From Opimibacter sp041746735 (GTDB lineage: Bacteria; Bacteroidota; Bacteroidia; Chitinophagales; Saprospiraceae), in assembly GCA_041746735.1 (NCBI GenBank), contig JBGTGP010000051.1, positions 62,001 to 126,000 of the forward strand: DNA of 64,000 nt, in the 5' to 3' direction. Under the pieces are notes generated by a model. The model saw only the letters and a program-made list of their open reading frames with translations. It did no database searches and was not told the DNA's origin. Shown here one piece after another: positions 35,396-44,860 of this stretch. Within the stretch, counting starts at the first letter, position 1. Every line of letters starts with the position of its first letter. Made by a program: the position numbers and the translations under genes.

Positions 35396-36559
35396 ATGCC
35401 CGTCTACCATACACTCGGATCCATCCCCCAGAAACGCCACACGGTATTTGAAAAACCAGCAGGTGGAATCCACTACGAGCAACTTTTTGGTACTATCGGC
35501 TTCGACGGAATGTCATCCCTCCTCTACCACCTGCATCGTCCCACTCAGGTCCGACACATAGGAGAAGCCATAAACGTCATGCCCAAGATCGCAGTCGAAC
35601 ATAATATGACTGCCCGCCTGCTCAAAGGTTTTGATATACCCCGCGCCAACGACTGGCTGACGTCCCGCCATCCGCTCCTCATCAATAAAGACATACATGT
35701 GGGCCTGGCCGCTCCCACTCAATCCCTGACCGAATATTTTTATAAAAATGCCGATGCCGATGAAATGATCTTTGTTCACCGCGGATCGGGCACCCTGCGT
35801 ACTTTCCTCGGCAATATCCCTTTCGAGTACGGAGACTATCTGATCATACCCCGCGGCATGATCTACCAGATTGATTTCGATACGGAAGACAATCGCCTGC
35901 TCTATGCAGAATCCTTCCACCCGATCTACACGCCTAAGCGATATCGCAACTGGTTCGGCCAACTCCTCGAACACTCCCCATTTTGTGAACGCGATTACAA
36001 ACTGCCCCGCGTACTGGAAACCTATGATGAAAAAGGAGATTTTCTGATCAAAATCAAAAAGCAGGGACAACTTCATCAACTGATCTATGCCACCCATCCT
36101 TTTGATGTTGTCGGATGGGACGGCTACAATTTTCCGTATGGATTTTCCATTCACAACTTTGAACCCATTACCGGACGTGTACACCAACCGCCCCCAGTTC
36201 ATCAGACCTTTGAGACCAAAGCCTTTGTCGTGTGCTCTTTCTGCCCGAGACTCTACGATTATCATCCGAAAGCGATCCCGGCACCTTACAACCACAGTAA
36301 TATTGATTCCGACGAAGTCCTCTACTATGTGGATGGCGATTTTATGAGCCGCAACAACATCGCACAAGGCCATATCACGCTCCACCCTGCCGGGATTCCG
36401 CATGGACCAGCACCCGGAGCCTACGAAAGAAGCATCGGCCAGACCGTAACAGAAGAACTGGCTGTCATGATCGACACCTTTGCACCACTCATGGTCACTG
36501 AGCATGCGCTCAAGATTGATGATGGTGTCTACTTTCAATCCTGGATCGGAGAGGAATAA
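35396..36559 (+). CDS. hmgA: Homogentisate 1,2-dioxygenase
   Basis: A 387-residue cupin-fold, Fe(II)-dependent enzyme that opens the homogentisate ring to maleylacetoacetate in tyrosine degradation. The HPAGIPHGPAPGAYERSIG segment near the C-terminus holds the His/Glu iron ligands of the family and is followed by TEELAVMIDTFAPL. The frame opens at TTG 35381, but ATG 35396 fits the family start (MPVYHTLGSIPQKRH). Fumarylacetoacetase and 4-hydroxyphenylpyruvate dioxygenase follow on the same strand (111- and 102-bp gaps). No maleylacetoacetate isomerase gene is seen, so that step is encoded elsewhere or is bypassed. Codons are rich in C on this strand. Confidence 0.94.
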   Translation: MPVYHTLGSIPQKRHTVFEKPAGGIHYEQLFGTIGFDGMSSLLYHLHRPTQVRHIGEAINVMPKIAVEHNMTARLLKGFDIPRANDWLTSRHPLLINKDIHVGLAAPTQSLTEYFYKNADADEMIFVHRGSGTLRTFLGNIPFEYGDYLIIPRGMIYQIDFDTEDNRLLYAESFHPIYTPKRYRNWFGQLLEHSPFCERDYKLPRVLETYDEKGDFLIKIKKQGQLHQLIYATHPFDVVGWDGYNFPYGFSIHNFEPITGRVHQPPPVHQTFETKAFVVCSFCPRLYDYHPKAIPAPYNHSNIDSDEVLYYVDGDFMSRNNIAQGHITLHPAGIPHGPAPGAYERSIGQTVTEELAVMIDTFAPLMVTEHALKIDDGVYFQSWIGEE

Positions 36560-36670
36560 TTGCGGACCCACATCTACTGCACAAATCAGTCAATTATAAT
36601 CTGATCCTATTACATTTTATACTATTTCGTCTTTTTACAAACAAACATTTTCGTTAAATTTTGACAGCCT

Positions 36671-37909
36671 ATGACCTCGTGGATAGATATACCTCAGGAT
36701 TCAGATTTCACTATCCACAACATCCCATTTGGAATTGCCACACACGCTGACAGAACTTTCGTCTGCAGCCGGATCGGAGATCATGTTATCGACTTGTATC
36801 AAATAGCTACAACAGGCCTTTTCCAGGGCTTGATGTTTGACATAAACGTGTTCCGGGAATCCTCATTGAATGCCTTTATTCGGCTGGGAAAAGACATAAC
36901 ACGCGAAGTTCGGATCCGGCTGCAAGAGACGCTGAGCAACGGACATTCACCTTTACGGCATGTATCGGAAGCCTTTATCTTACCCGACAAGGTTGTAATG
37001 CGATTACCTGTAGAGATTGGTGACTATACGGACTTTTATTCCAGCATCGAACATGCAACCAACGTCGGAATGATGTTTCGTGATCCTGCCAATGCTTTGC
37101 TCCCCAATTGGCGTCACCTTCCCGTTGGTTATCATGGCAGGGCTTCCTCTATTGTGGTGAGCGGGACCCCTATACATCGACCCTGGGGTCAGGTAAAGCC
37201 AAAGGATGCGGAAGTGCCTGTGTTTTCCAAAACAAGCAGACTCGATTTTGAGTTGGAAATGGGGTTTGTGATTGGAAAGGAAAGTCATCTGGGCTCTGTT
37301 ATTACCACCCAGGAGGCGGAGGACTATATCTTTGGACTGGTCTTGTTCAATGATTGGTCTGCACGTGATATTCAAGCATGGGAATACGTTCCCCTGGGAC
37401 CCTTTCTCGCTAAAAATTTCTTTTCGTCTATGTCCCCCTGGATCATACCCCTTGAGGCCCTTGAACCTTTCAGAGTGGCGGGACCTGTTCAGGATCCCGC
37501 TGTACTGCCCTATCTGCAATACGATGGATTGAAAAATTATGATATTCAACTGGAAGTGGCTATTGCGCCGGCAGGGCACATTGATTCGATTGTATCGCGC
37601 TCCAATTTTAAATATATGTACTGGAATATGTGCCAGCAACTCGCGCATCATACAGTCAATGGCTGCAATGTGCGTGTGGGGGATCTAATGGCCTCCGGTA
37701 CGATCAGTGGGCCAGATGAAAAGTCGTATGGTTCCATGCTGGAGTTGGCCTGGAGTGGTACCAAACCTCTTACCCTTCCGGATGGTGTACAACGCTCCTT
37801 TATTGAGGACGGAGATCAGGTCACGCTCCGTGGATGGGCTGAAAAGGAAGATATACGGGTAGGTTTTGGTGAAGTAAAAAACCGGGTTATTGATGAAACC
37901 GTATCCTAA
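36671..37909 (+). CDS. fahA: Fumarylacetoacetase
   Basis: A 412-residue hydrolase that splits fumarylacetoacetate into fumarate and acetoacetate, the last step of tyrosine degradation. Full FAH architecture is present: an SH3-like N-domain (1-115) and a beta-roll catalytic domain. Metal and catalytic residues lie in DFYSSIEHATNVG, LDFELEMGFVIG and LFNDWSARDIQAWEY; the C-terminal blocks LMASGTISGPD and EDGDQV follow. Length equals that of animal FAH. A TAAATTTTG sequence ends 7 nt before the start but has one T too many to fit the -7 consensus. Confidence 0.95.
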   Translation: MTSWIDIPQDSDFTIHNIPFGIATHADRTFVCSRIGDHVIDLYQIATTGLFQGLMFDINVFRESSLNAFIRLGKDITREVRIRLQETLSNGHSPLRHVSEAFILPDKVVMRLPVEIGDYTDFYSSIEHATNVGMMFRDPANALLPNWRHLPVGYHGRASSIVVSGTPIHRPWGQVKPKDAEVPVFSKTSRLDFELEMGFVIGKESHLGSVITTQEAEDYIFGLVLFNDWSARDIQAWEYVPLGPFLAKNFFSSMSPWIIPLEALEPFRVAGPVQDPAVLPYLQYDGLKNYDIQLEVAIAPAGHIDSIVSRSNFKYMYWNMCQQLAHHTVNGCNVRVGDLMASGTISGPDEKSYGSMLELAWSGTKPLTLPDGVQRSFIEDGDQVTLRGWAEKEDIRVGFGEVKNRVIDETVS

Positions 37910-37954
37910 GCATGTTGTTACAATGGCTATACATACTTAAGGATTAAAGCCAGC

Positions 37955-37984
37955 TTTTCAGGCCGTTCATATCCCGTATATTTG
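37955..37984 (+). promoter_or_regulatory. hpd promoter
   Basis: TATATTTG (37977-37984) fits TAnnTTTG exactly. TTTT at 37955-37958 sits 18 nt upstream as an imperfect -33 element. The hpd ATG is 27 nt after the -7 box, suggesting hpd is at least partly transcribed on its own. Confidence 0.45.
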
Positions 37985-38011
37985 TCAAATAAATTTAATG
38001 TCATCTCTATC

Positions 38012-39142
38012 ATGTCTCAACTCACACAAACACAGACTTCCAACGAAACGCTGATCGATTTTCTTCCTATCCACGGTACGGACTATGTGGAGCTTTATGT
38101 CAGCAATTCCAAGCAAGCTGCTCATTTCTATAAAACCGCTTTTGGCTTCCAATCCTTTGCGTACAGAGGCTTGGAAACCGGCGAAAAGCATGTAGAATCA
38201 TACGTGATCCGCCAGGATAAGATCAAGCTGATCCTGACCTCCCCCCTGCACAGTGGCACTGAGATCGGACGCCATATTGACAAGCATGGGGATGGGGTCA
38301 AAGTCATAGCCCTTTGGGTCGATGATGCCACTGATGCTTGGGATCAAACCACAGCAAGGGGCGCGAAGTCCTTTATGACACCTACCGTGGAAGAAGATCA
38401 ACATGGCCGCGTCGTACGTTCCGGCATCCATACCTATGGTGAAGTTGTTCATATTTTTGTGGAGCGCAAAGACTATACGGGGACATTCCTTCCTGGATAT
38501 ACACCCTGGACTTCAACCTACAATCCGACACCCGTGGGCTTAAAGTTTGTGGACCACATGGTCGGCAATGTGGCCCAGGGCCGGATGAATCACTGGGTAA
38601 AATTTTATGAAGACGTAATGGGTTTTAAAAATATTCTCACGTTTGATGACAAGGATATTTCGACGGAATATACCGCGCTGATGAGTAAGGTGATGAGCAG
38701 TGGGAACGGGTATATCAAGTTTCCGATTAATGAACCTGCTGCCGGTAAGAAGAAATCTCAGGTTGAGGAATATCTGGATTTCTATGAGGATGAAGGCGTG
38801 CAGCATCTCGCTGTGGCTACTGACAATATCATCGATACGGTCATCAAACTGCGGGACCGTGGTGTTGAGTTTCTTCGGGTACCATCGACATACTACGATA
38901 CCGTGCTGGACCGGGTGGGCGAAATCGATGAAGACCTTGCTCCGCTTCAAGAACTGGGCATCCTCATCGACCGCGACAATGAAGGCTATCTGTTACAACT
39001 TTTTACCAAACCCGTACAGTCCCGTCCAACCATGTTTTTTGAGATCATCCAGCGCAAAGGAGCCAAATCATTTGGCAAGGGTAATTTCAAAGCTTTGTTT
39101 GAAGCTATTGAAAGAGAACAGGAACTGAGAGGAACGCTTTAG
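38012..39142 (+). CDS. hpd: 4-hydroxyphenylpyruvate dioxygenase
   Basis: A 376-residue Fe(II) enzyme of two VOC domains that turns 4-hydroxyphenylpyruvate into homogentisate. The iron ligands are in FVDHMVGNV (His), VQHLAVATDNI (His) and MFFEIIQRKG (Glu), and the C-terminal helix GNFKALFEAIEREQ is present. A TTG at 37982 extends the frame, but ATG 38012 (MSQLTQTQTSNETLIDF) is the natural start and lies downstream of a good promoter. With hmgA and fahA it forms the homogentisate route from tyrosine. Confidence 0.96.
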   Translation: MSQLTQTQTSNETLIDFLPIHGTDYVELYVSNSKQAAHFYKTAFGFQSFAYRGLETGEKHVESYVIRQDKIKLILTSPLHSGTEIGRHIDKHGDGVKVIALWVDDATDAWDQTTARGAKSFMTPTVEEDQHGRVVRSGIHTYGEVVHIFVERKDYTGTFLPGYTPWTSTYNPTPVGLKFVDHMVGNVAQGRMNHWVKFYEDVMGFKNILTFDDKDISTEYTALMSKVMSSGNGYIKFPINEPAAGKKKSQVEEYLDFYEDEGVQHLAVATDNIIDTVIKLRDRGVEFLRVPSTYYDTVLDRVGEIDEDLAPLQELGILIDRDNEGYLLQLFTKPVQSRPTMFFEIIQRKGAKSFGKGNFKALFEAIEREQELRGTL

Positions 39143-39291
39143 CCCTCGGGGGGTTTAGGGCAATATTAGTTGCCCGACTGAATGGTTGATCCATAAGAGT
39201 GAAAGGTCCTCATGAAAATGTACTGCTGCACGACCCAAAGAAAAGTGTAGACTTGTTCCATATACGATAATCATATTTAAATTCTTTCCCA

Positions 39292-39912
39292 TTGAAAACA
39301 CCACTGGTTTCTCCGCTGCCTGAAACGGATCCTTCGATCCAGGATCTGGTGACATTCTACAACGAAACATTAGGGTTTTGTCCCAACAGTGTGAAGACCA
39401 TGCAGCGACGGCCTGCCATCGCGGATGCGTTTATCCGGCTCAATAAGGCGGTGATGGAAAATCACGGAAGAGTCACCAGTGCTCTTAAACGACTGATCGC
39501 GTATATCTCCAGCTATACCACAGGATGTCAGTACTGTCAGGCGCATACCATACGTGCCGCTGAACGGTATGGTGCAAATGATGCGCAGCTACAACATATT
39601 TGGGAATACCGAACGCATCCTGCATATACAGCGGCTGAGCGTGCGGCATTGGACTTTGCCGTAGCGGCGTCTTCGGTACCCACCAGTGTAGACGAAGACA
39701 TCAAAGTCAATCTTCGCCAATACTGGGATGAGGGTGAGATCGTCGAAATAGCAGGAGTCGTAGCGCTATTTGGTTACCTCAATCGTTGGAATGATTCCAT
39801 GGGTACGACACTTGAGCAAGGGGCTATCGAATCCGGAGACAAGTTTCTGTCTGCGCACCAGTGGACCGGTGGTAAACATCGTCGTGAATCAGACCATAAA
39901 AATACCCTTTAG
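39292..39912 (+). CDS. Carboxymuconolactone decarboxylase (CMD/AhpD-like) family protein
   Basis: A 206-residue all-helical protein. The AhpD-type redox motif CQYC is in YTTGCQYCQAHTIRAAERYG, with the His three residues after the second Cys that makes a proton relay in AhpD. The LDFAVAASSVPTSV and EIVEIAGVVALFGYLNRWNDSMGT blocks are typical of the CMD alkylhydroperoxidase-like group. Start is TTG 39292. It lies 149 bp after hpd and may be independent. Activity (peroxide reduction or another thiol reaction) is inferred only from CxxC. Confidence 0.86.
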   Translation: MKTPLVSPLPETDPSIQDLVTFYNETLGFCPNSVKTMQRRPAIADAFIRLNKAVMENHGRVTSALKRLIAYISSYTTGCQYCQAHTIRAAERYGANDAQLQHIWEYRTHPAYTAAERAALDFAVAASSVPTSVDEDIKVNLRQYWDEGEIVEIAGVVALFGYLNRWNDSMGTTLEQGAIESGDKFLSAHQWTGGKHRRESDHKNTL

Positions 39913-39982
39913 GTTCGGGTGCCAAACCCGGCAGGGCGTTGATTGAGAATCATTACTCCAACTCTGCCTACCTTCGGGAGGC

Positions 39983-41221
39983 TTAAATAGTCTCGGTATA
40001 ATTTAGATCAGCCGTGAAAGTTTCACGCATTTTCCAAAGCGCTGCGTATGCTATGGCTGCCAGGATCACGGCCACGACCATGGAGGCTTTCAGGATATCG
40101 CCGGAATAGACATCATCCCTAAAAAACTGGTACATCAGGATAATGACCGGCAGTGACCCTCTTACAAAATTGGGGACTGTGGTCGTCACAGTCGCCCGGA
40201 TATTGGTTCCAAACTGCTCGGCCGCTATCGTCACAAAGATCACCCAGTATCCTACTGAAAAGCCCATAGCCATACAGAGCAGATAAAACATTGACACTGA
40301 AATACCATGCGCATTGAGATACACAAAGACCATGGCGAGGTTTAAGGTGAGAAAAATGGCCATGACTTTCTTGCGACTGCGCAGCATCTGGCTCAGCAAA
40401 CCACTCATGATATCCCCGAAGACCAACCCACCATAACACCACGCAATAGCATGCCCGGCGCGAATAACTTCTGCATTCTGTACCTGAAGGGCTTTGGCAA
40501 ATTCAGGCGAGAATGTAATCAATACACCGACTAAAAACCATAAGGGTATTCCAATCAGAATACATCTCAGATACCGGGCAAACCTTTGCCGGTCCGTAAA
40601 CAGAGAAAAAAACTGTCCCCGACCGGTCTGATGTCGTTCTATCTCCTTAAACATGAATGACTCCCGCACACTCATGCGGAGCAATAGTAATAGCAAGCCC
40701 AAAACACCGCCAGCATAATAACACAAGCGCCAGTCTTCAAAGATCTGGTACACAAAATTGGCCACCACAGCACCGGTCAGGCCCACGGAGGCGACGATCA
40801 TAGTCCCGTAGCCGCGCTTCTCCTTGGGCAGTGTCTCCGCGACTAACGTGATACCTGCACCGAGTTCTCCCGCGAGACCTATGCCGGCAATAAATCGCCA
40901 GAAGGCATATGCTTCAACGGTATTGACCATGCCATTGGCGATATTGGCAACGGAATACGTAAATATTGAGCCAAATAAGACTGAGAGTCTGCCTTTCTTA
41001 TCTCCCAGAATACCCCAAAGGATTCCACCGATCAGCATTCCATACATCTGCATGCTGATCAGAAACTCGCCCTGATCCCGGTTGGCCTGACCTGTGATAC
41101 CGAGATCCGTCAGACTGGCGGTCCGCACGATCCCGAAGAGCAGGAGATCATAGATATCAACAAAATAGCCCAGCGCGGCGACGATGACAGCTGGAGTTAG
41201 GAGTCGGGTGGATTGGGTCAT
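39983..41221 (-). CDS. MFS transporter (metabolite:H+ symporter type)
   Basis: A 412-residue carrier with twelve hydrophobic segments. The loop 2-3 motif GDKKGRLSVLFGS and the helix-4 block RFIAGIGLAGELGAGITLVAE place it in the sugar/metabolite-H+ symporter branch (ShiA/KgtP/ProP-like). The C-terminal half has the matching EQFGTNIRATVTTTVPNFVRG motif. Substrate is probably an organic anion or compatible solute but is not determined. It stands alone, convergent with the CMD gene. Confidence 0.88.
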   Translation of the reverse strand: MTQSTRLLTPAVIVAALGYFVDIYDLLLFGIVRTASLTDLGITGQANRDQGEFLISMQMYGMLIGGILWGILGDKKGRLSVLFGSIFTYSVANIANGMVNTVEAYAFWRFIAGIGLAGELGAGITLVAETLPKEKRGYGTMIVASVGLTGAVVANFVYQIFEDWRLCYYAGGVLGLLLLLLRMSVRESFMFKEIERHQTGRGQFFSLFTDRQRFARYLRCILIGIPLWFLVGVLITFSPEFAKALQVQNAEVIRAGHAIAWCYGGLVFGDIMSGLLSQMLRSRKKVMAIFLTLNLAMVFVYLNAHGISVSMFYLLCMAMGFSVGYWVIFVTIAAEQFGTNIRATVTTTVPNFVRGSLPVIILMYQFFRDDVYSGDILKASMVVAVILAAIAYAALWKMRETFTADLNYTETI

Positions 41222-41350
41222 ATAGTTGGTTATAGACTGACTGGTGATCTCCGGAACTTTGCAGTGACCTATCCCTCCAGTGCCGGACCATTTTCATTGG
41301 CGAAAAGTAGTAAGACTCAGGCAAATCAACTGACCTACATGCAAAAGAAA

Positions 41351-41373
41351 ACCCGGCTGATGTGCAACCGGGT
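41351..41373 (-). terminator. Rho-independent terminator after the outer-membrane protein gene
   Basis: On the minus strand the arm ACCCGGTTG, a 5-nt loop and CAGCCGGGT make a 9-bp stem with one G-U pair, followed by TTTTCTTTT. It starts 34 nt beyond the stop of the gene ending at 41407. Confidence 0.75.
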
Positions 41374-41406
41374 CAAATCGTATAAGATGAAAAGTGTTTC
41401 TGTGTA

Positions 41407-42543
41407 TTACATACCCGTACCATGTGCCATGGCGGAATGACCTCTCCCGTTGATCCTGTAGGTCACGCCAAGATTGAGCAGGTAATCCGCAAATGCGGCA
41501 TCGCCATGGGTATTGTTACCGGTCTGCTCAGTGCGCTGCTTGTCCAGATAACTTTGGGTCCGGTTGCGCGCGATCGCAAAAGGCATTGAAAAGTTCACTG
41601 CCAGATTGCCTCTATTATAATTGATGCCGGGCTCCAGCCCGATAGAATACCCCGGACGTCGATATGCATTGCTACCGCCTATAAGGTCTTCAGCCGGAAC
41701 GCCTTCCATTCTGCCTCCACCATATACACTCAAACCTTGTAAGGGGGTGACATAGGTAAATCCTATACGTGCAAGGTATTGATCCGGTACTGCAAATTCG
41801 GTTCCGCCAGCCTGTTGATTACGAATAAGCACTCCGTTGCTTTCCTGAATGCCAAACATGTAGAACAACGTGGTATTGATCGAAAACCGGTCTGACAGGA
41901 TGTGATAGCCCTGTAGATCGAGTGAAGGGCTAATGCCTCCATCACCGGGCTGGATTGATTGATCGACCACCAACTCTCGTTCTTCATTGCGGTCAGGACC
42001 CTGATTGTAAAACGTGTCTTTGTAATCATACTTGCCGGTATTCAATTTTACACCCAATCCGATCGCATAGTTGAATGTGGGATGGCGGTCCGGATTGAAC
42101 AGCCAATAGCCTACACCCAACCGGATATCTGAAAGGCCTTGGGAGCTCGTAGCATGACGCTGGCCCAGTCCATTTGGGGGATTGCCGCCATGTTCATACA
42201 TAGAGGTCCGGTGATGAAATACAAAAGGAAGCGTAAAAGTCGCATAGGTGCGATTGGAGACAGCATAATTGACCGTAAAATCAAGGAAAGATGATTTGTT
42301 GATCACTTCCGTACCGTTTTGCACTCTTTGGACTTCTTCATGTGTGCCGCGATAATGCCGGTAGGATTTAAAATAACGCACATTGGTCCCGATGAGGAAG
42401 TCGCCTTTGTTGAGAAATACACCAGTGCCCGATCCACTGCCGCAGCCTGAAAAGGAGCGGATAGCTACACAGCCCTGAGCATCAGCCTGTTGGAAGGCTC
42501 CCATGATCAAAACTGTAAGGAGGAGGTAGAAACGCTTAACCAT
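41407..42543 (-). CDS. Outer-membrane beta-barrel protein (transporter-like), function unknown
   Basis: A 378-residue protein with a signal peptide (MVKRFYLLLTVLIMGAFQQADAQ). The frame opens further upstream at 42648, but ATG 42543 begins the signal. After a Cys/Gly/Ser-rich start (CVAIRSFSGCGSGSGTG) come many amphipathic strands alternating aromatic and polar residues (FLIGTNVRYFKSY, ADYLLNLGVTYRING). Size and pattern suggest a 12- to 14-stranded barrel in the outer membrane. I do not recognise the family more closely. Transcription ends at a clear terminator. Confidence 0.78.
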   Translation of the reverse strand: MVKRFYLLLTVLIMGAFQQADAQGCVAIRSFSGCGSGSGTGVFLNKGDFLIGTNVRYFKSYRHYRGTHEEVQRVQNGTEVINKSSFLDFTVNYAVSNRTYATFTLPFVFHHRTSMYEHGGNPPNGLGQRHATSSQGLSDIRLGVGYWLFNPDRHPTFNYAIGLGVKLNTGKYDYKDTFYNQGPDRNEERELVVDQSIQPGDGGISPSLDLQGYHILSDRFSINTTLFYMFGIQESNGVLIRNQQAGGTEFAVPDQYLARIGFTYVTPLQGLSVYGGGRMEGVPAEDLIGGSNAYRRPGYSIGLEPGINYNRGNLAVNFSMPFAIARNRTQSYLDKQRTEQTGNNTHGDAAFADYLLNLGVTYRINGRGHSAMAHGTGM

Positions 42544-42725
42544 TAAAAAGTGATTTAAAATAAAAAGTGGAATGTTTAGCAATAGCAAAATCAGGGATTT
42601 AAATATCCTGAAGTCTTCTACTATTTGGAAGGTCAAAAATAGAGCCAAATTTAGACTTGGTCCGGATAGAAGTACGAAATTGGCTTAGAATACACTTAGA
42701 ATTTCATTAAAAATCTCAAATTCGT

Positions 42726-43439
42726 TTAGTCGCCTACCATAAACGCAGAGATTTTCCAATTTCCGTCAACATTCTTGTACAGAAAAAGCCTGTATCCCAT
42801 TGGGCTATACACATAACGCCAGTTGACCCAGCCACGATACTTCCGGTCATAGGTCTCGACCAGGTACCATTCGGGATCACCGGCGTCGTTGCGTCCGGAT
42901 TCAGCGGCACCTGCTATTGTCTCATCGTAGAGGTACCATATGGTGTTATAACTCAATTGTGAAAGTACCGGAGCCCTGGTATCTGGTTTTTCGCGGAGAT
43001 TGACATTCTTGCCGGTAATCACGCCGAGGCTATAGTAGTCCACATCGACTTCAAAATCCATGTCGTATACATATGGGAAAACAAACTGGTACCTGCCGGT
43101 CTCATCCGCCATATCCTGCAGATAGACACCGCCCAGCTCCACAACATGCTTGAGCACCGGCCATAGTTTACCTTCCGGTTTGTGTGGTTGCCATACGTCT
43201 ATAAACTCTTCCAGCCCGCCTTCGCCGCCAATGGCTCCGGAGACATTTTGATCTACTACTGAGAGAAGGAATTCGGCATCTTTCTGCTCAATGGCTTTGC
43301 GCAACAAAGTGGTGAAAGCCATCAAAGATGGGTCCCGGTCTGTTTCATTCCGGGGTGGGAATGTTGGTCCCTGCGCCCCGGCCATCATTGACGTAAAAAG
43401 GAAGATACTCATCAAAAGGATGATTCTCATCAGATTCAT
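42726..43439 (-). CDS. Exported protein with an SH3-like domain
   Basis: A 237-residue secreted or periplasmic protein: signal peptide 1-22 (ending MMAGAQ), a helical N-domain (35-100) and a bacterial SH3-like domain at about 140-215 (VITGKNVNLREKPDTRAPVLSQLSYNTIWYL...GWVNWRYVY), the pattern of SH3_3 domains that often bind peptidoglycan or peptides. Its ATG overlaps the stop of the APC permease (ATGA), so the two are translationally coupled. The role in the operon is unknown. Confidence 0.82.
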   Translation of the reverse strand: MNLMRIILLMSIFLFTSMMAGAQGPTFPPRNETDRDPSLMAFTTLLRKAIEQKDAEFLLSVVDQNVSGAIGGEGGLEEFIDVWQPHKPEGKLWPVLKHVVELGGVYLQDMADETGRYQFVFPYVYDMDFEVDVDYYSLGVITGKNVNLREKPDTRAPVLSQLSYNTIWYLYDETIAGAAESGRNDAGDPEWYLVETYDRKYRGWVNWRYVYSPMGYRLFLYKNVDGNWKISAFMVGD

Positions 43440-44860
43440 TTCGATGACTTTTTGATATGAAAGTATAAATACAAAGGTATGCCTATAGCTGTAAGTGCTA
43501 TGCCCATGATGGAATTGATAAACTGTGATTGGCCGGATACATAATTAGTAATATCGGTATACAGGGTCATGCATAAAAAGAACCCCGTGAATGATATAAA
43601 AACTAAGGGTACTACCGGATACCCCCAAACCTTATAGGGCCGATGCACATCCTTCATTTTATGTCGCAATACAAAAATACCAAGGGCGCTCATGCCATAA
43701 AAGAACCAACTGACAAATATCAACATATCGGTCAGCATATCAAATGAACCGCTGATGACCAGTATGGATGCCCAGAAGCCATGTAATACCAGAGCATTTC
43801 CCGGGGTATCAAACCGGGGATGTGCCACTCCAAAGATTCTAAAAAAGTGTCCGCTGTTTGAAACGGCAAAGGTGACCCTCGTCGTGGACAAAATGTTAGC
43901 ATGCGTGCTACCTAGCGTCGATAGAATGACCAGGAGGGCGATGCATGCTCCCCCCGCACTACCAAAGACCAACCGGGCTGCATCTGAAGCCACTAGTTCA
44001 GATGTAGCCATTATGCTGACTGGCATGACATAGAGAAACGCAAGATTGACCATAACATAAAGGAGAATACAAATGCATATCCCAAGAAAAAGGCTGCGCG
44101 GAATCACACGCTGTGGGTTACGGATTTCTCCGGCTACAAAGCCAATATTGTTCCATCCGTCAAACGCCCAAAACGCACCAGCAGCTGCGGCCATTACGGC
44201 TCCGGCCAAGGCCCATCCCTGAGGCCAGATATTCGCATCGTTGGTGACAAAATTTTTTATCTGACCATTGTCAGAAAAAAAGATCGCCAGTACGATCATG
44301 ACGATCGCAGCAATTTTAAGCATCGTAAATAAGACCAAAACATTCCCGCCAACACGGGTACTGCGATAGCTGATCAGTGTCAAAACCCATACCACTAAAA
44401 CAGTCATAGACTTGACTCCTGCATTTTGCAAAGGATAGATATAACCAATGAAGGGGATACTAATGGCTAACGATTGTTCTACCTCATCTGAAAACCGTGG
44501 AAAAGAAAAAAAATACTCGAGATAGGTGGACATGACATAGGCTATGGAAGCGACTCCGGCCGTATTGAACACGGCAAAAGCTGCCCAACCATATAGGAAA
44601 GCAAAAAAATTCCCATACATTTTTTTAAAAAAAACATACTGCCCTCCGGTCTCGGGCAGCATTGCGGCTATCTCTGCATTTCCAAGTGCCCCAAATAGAG
44701 TGATGACGCCTGCTCCAACCCATACAACAATCAACAACTCTGGCGAACCTAACTGAGCTGCCATGGTGGCCGGCTTCATGAATATACCTGAACCAATCAC
44801 ACTACCTGCGACAATGGAGACCCCTGTCCACACACCAAAAGTTCGGGTCAGAGGTTTCAT
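43436..44860 (-). CDS. APC-superfamily amino acid permease
   Basis: A 474-residue carrier with twelve hydrophobic segments. The helix-1 motif GVWTGVSIVAGSVIGSGIFMKPA (with the unwound GSGIF substrate loop) and the LPETGGQYVFFKKMYG block are typical of the LAT/APA branch of amino acid permeases. It overlaps both neighbours by 4 nt: its ATG lies in the Rieske stop and its stop in the SH3-protein start. This tight order suggests that it imports the substrate of the Rieske enzyme, an inference only. Confidence 0.9.
   Translation of the reverse strand: MKPLTRTFGVWTGVSIVAGSVIGSGIFMKPATMAAQLGSPELLIVVWVGAGVITLFGALGNAEIAAMLPETGGQYVFFKKMYGNFFAFLYGWAAFAVFNTAGVASIAYVMSTYLEYFFSFPRFSDEVEQSLAISIPFIGYIYPLQNAGVKSMTVLVVWVLTLISYRSTRVGGNVLVLFTMLKIAAIVMIVLAIFFSDNGQIKNFVTNDANIWPQGWALAGAVMAAAAGAFWAFDGWNNIGFVAGEIRNPQRVIPRSLFLGICICILLYVMVNLAFLYVMPVSIMATSELVASDAARLVFGSAGGACIALLVILSTLGSTHANILSTTRVTFAVSNSGHFFRIFGVAHPRFDTPGNALVLHGFWASILVISGSFDMLTDMLIFVSWFFYGMSALGIFVLRHKMKDVHRPYKVWGYPVVPLVFISFTGFFLCMTLYTDITNYVSGQSQFINSIMGIALTAIGIPLYLYFHIKKSSK

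Noticed and set aside
34561..35400. Chromosome terminus or dif site as the cause of the skew step
   Set aside because: The same-polarity step occurs twice within 17 kb and is local, whereas a terminus gives one genome-scale switch; not fully excluded without the whole chromosome.
35513..36571. Long (352-codon) open frame on the minus strand opposite hmgA
   Set aside because: It is the antisense shadow of a clearly identified gene; its translation matches no family pattern and it has no independent start context.
39142..39161. Terminator after hpd (GCCCT/AGGGC)
   Set aside because: Only a 5-bp stem with a 10-nt loop and no U-tract.
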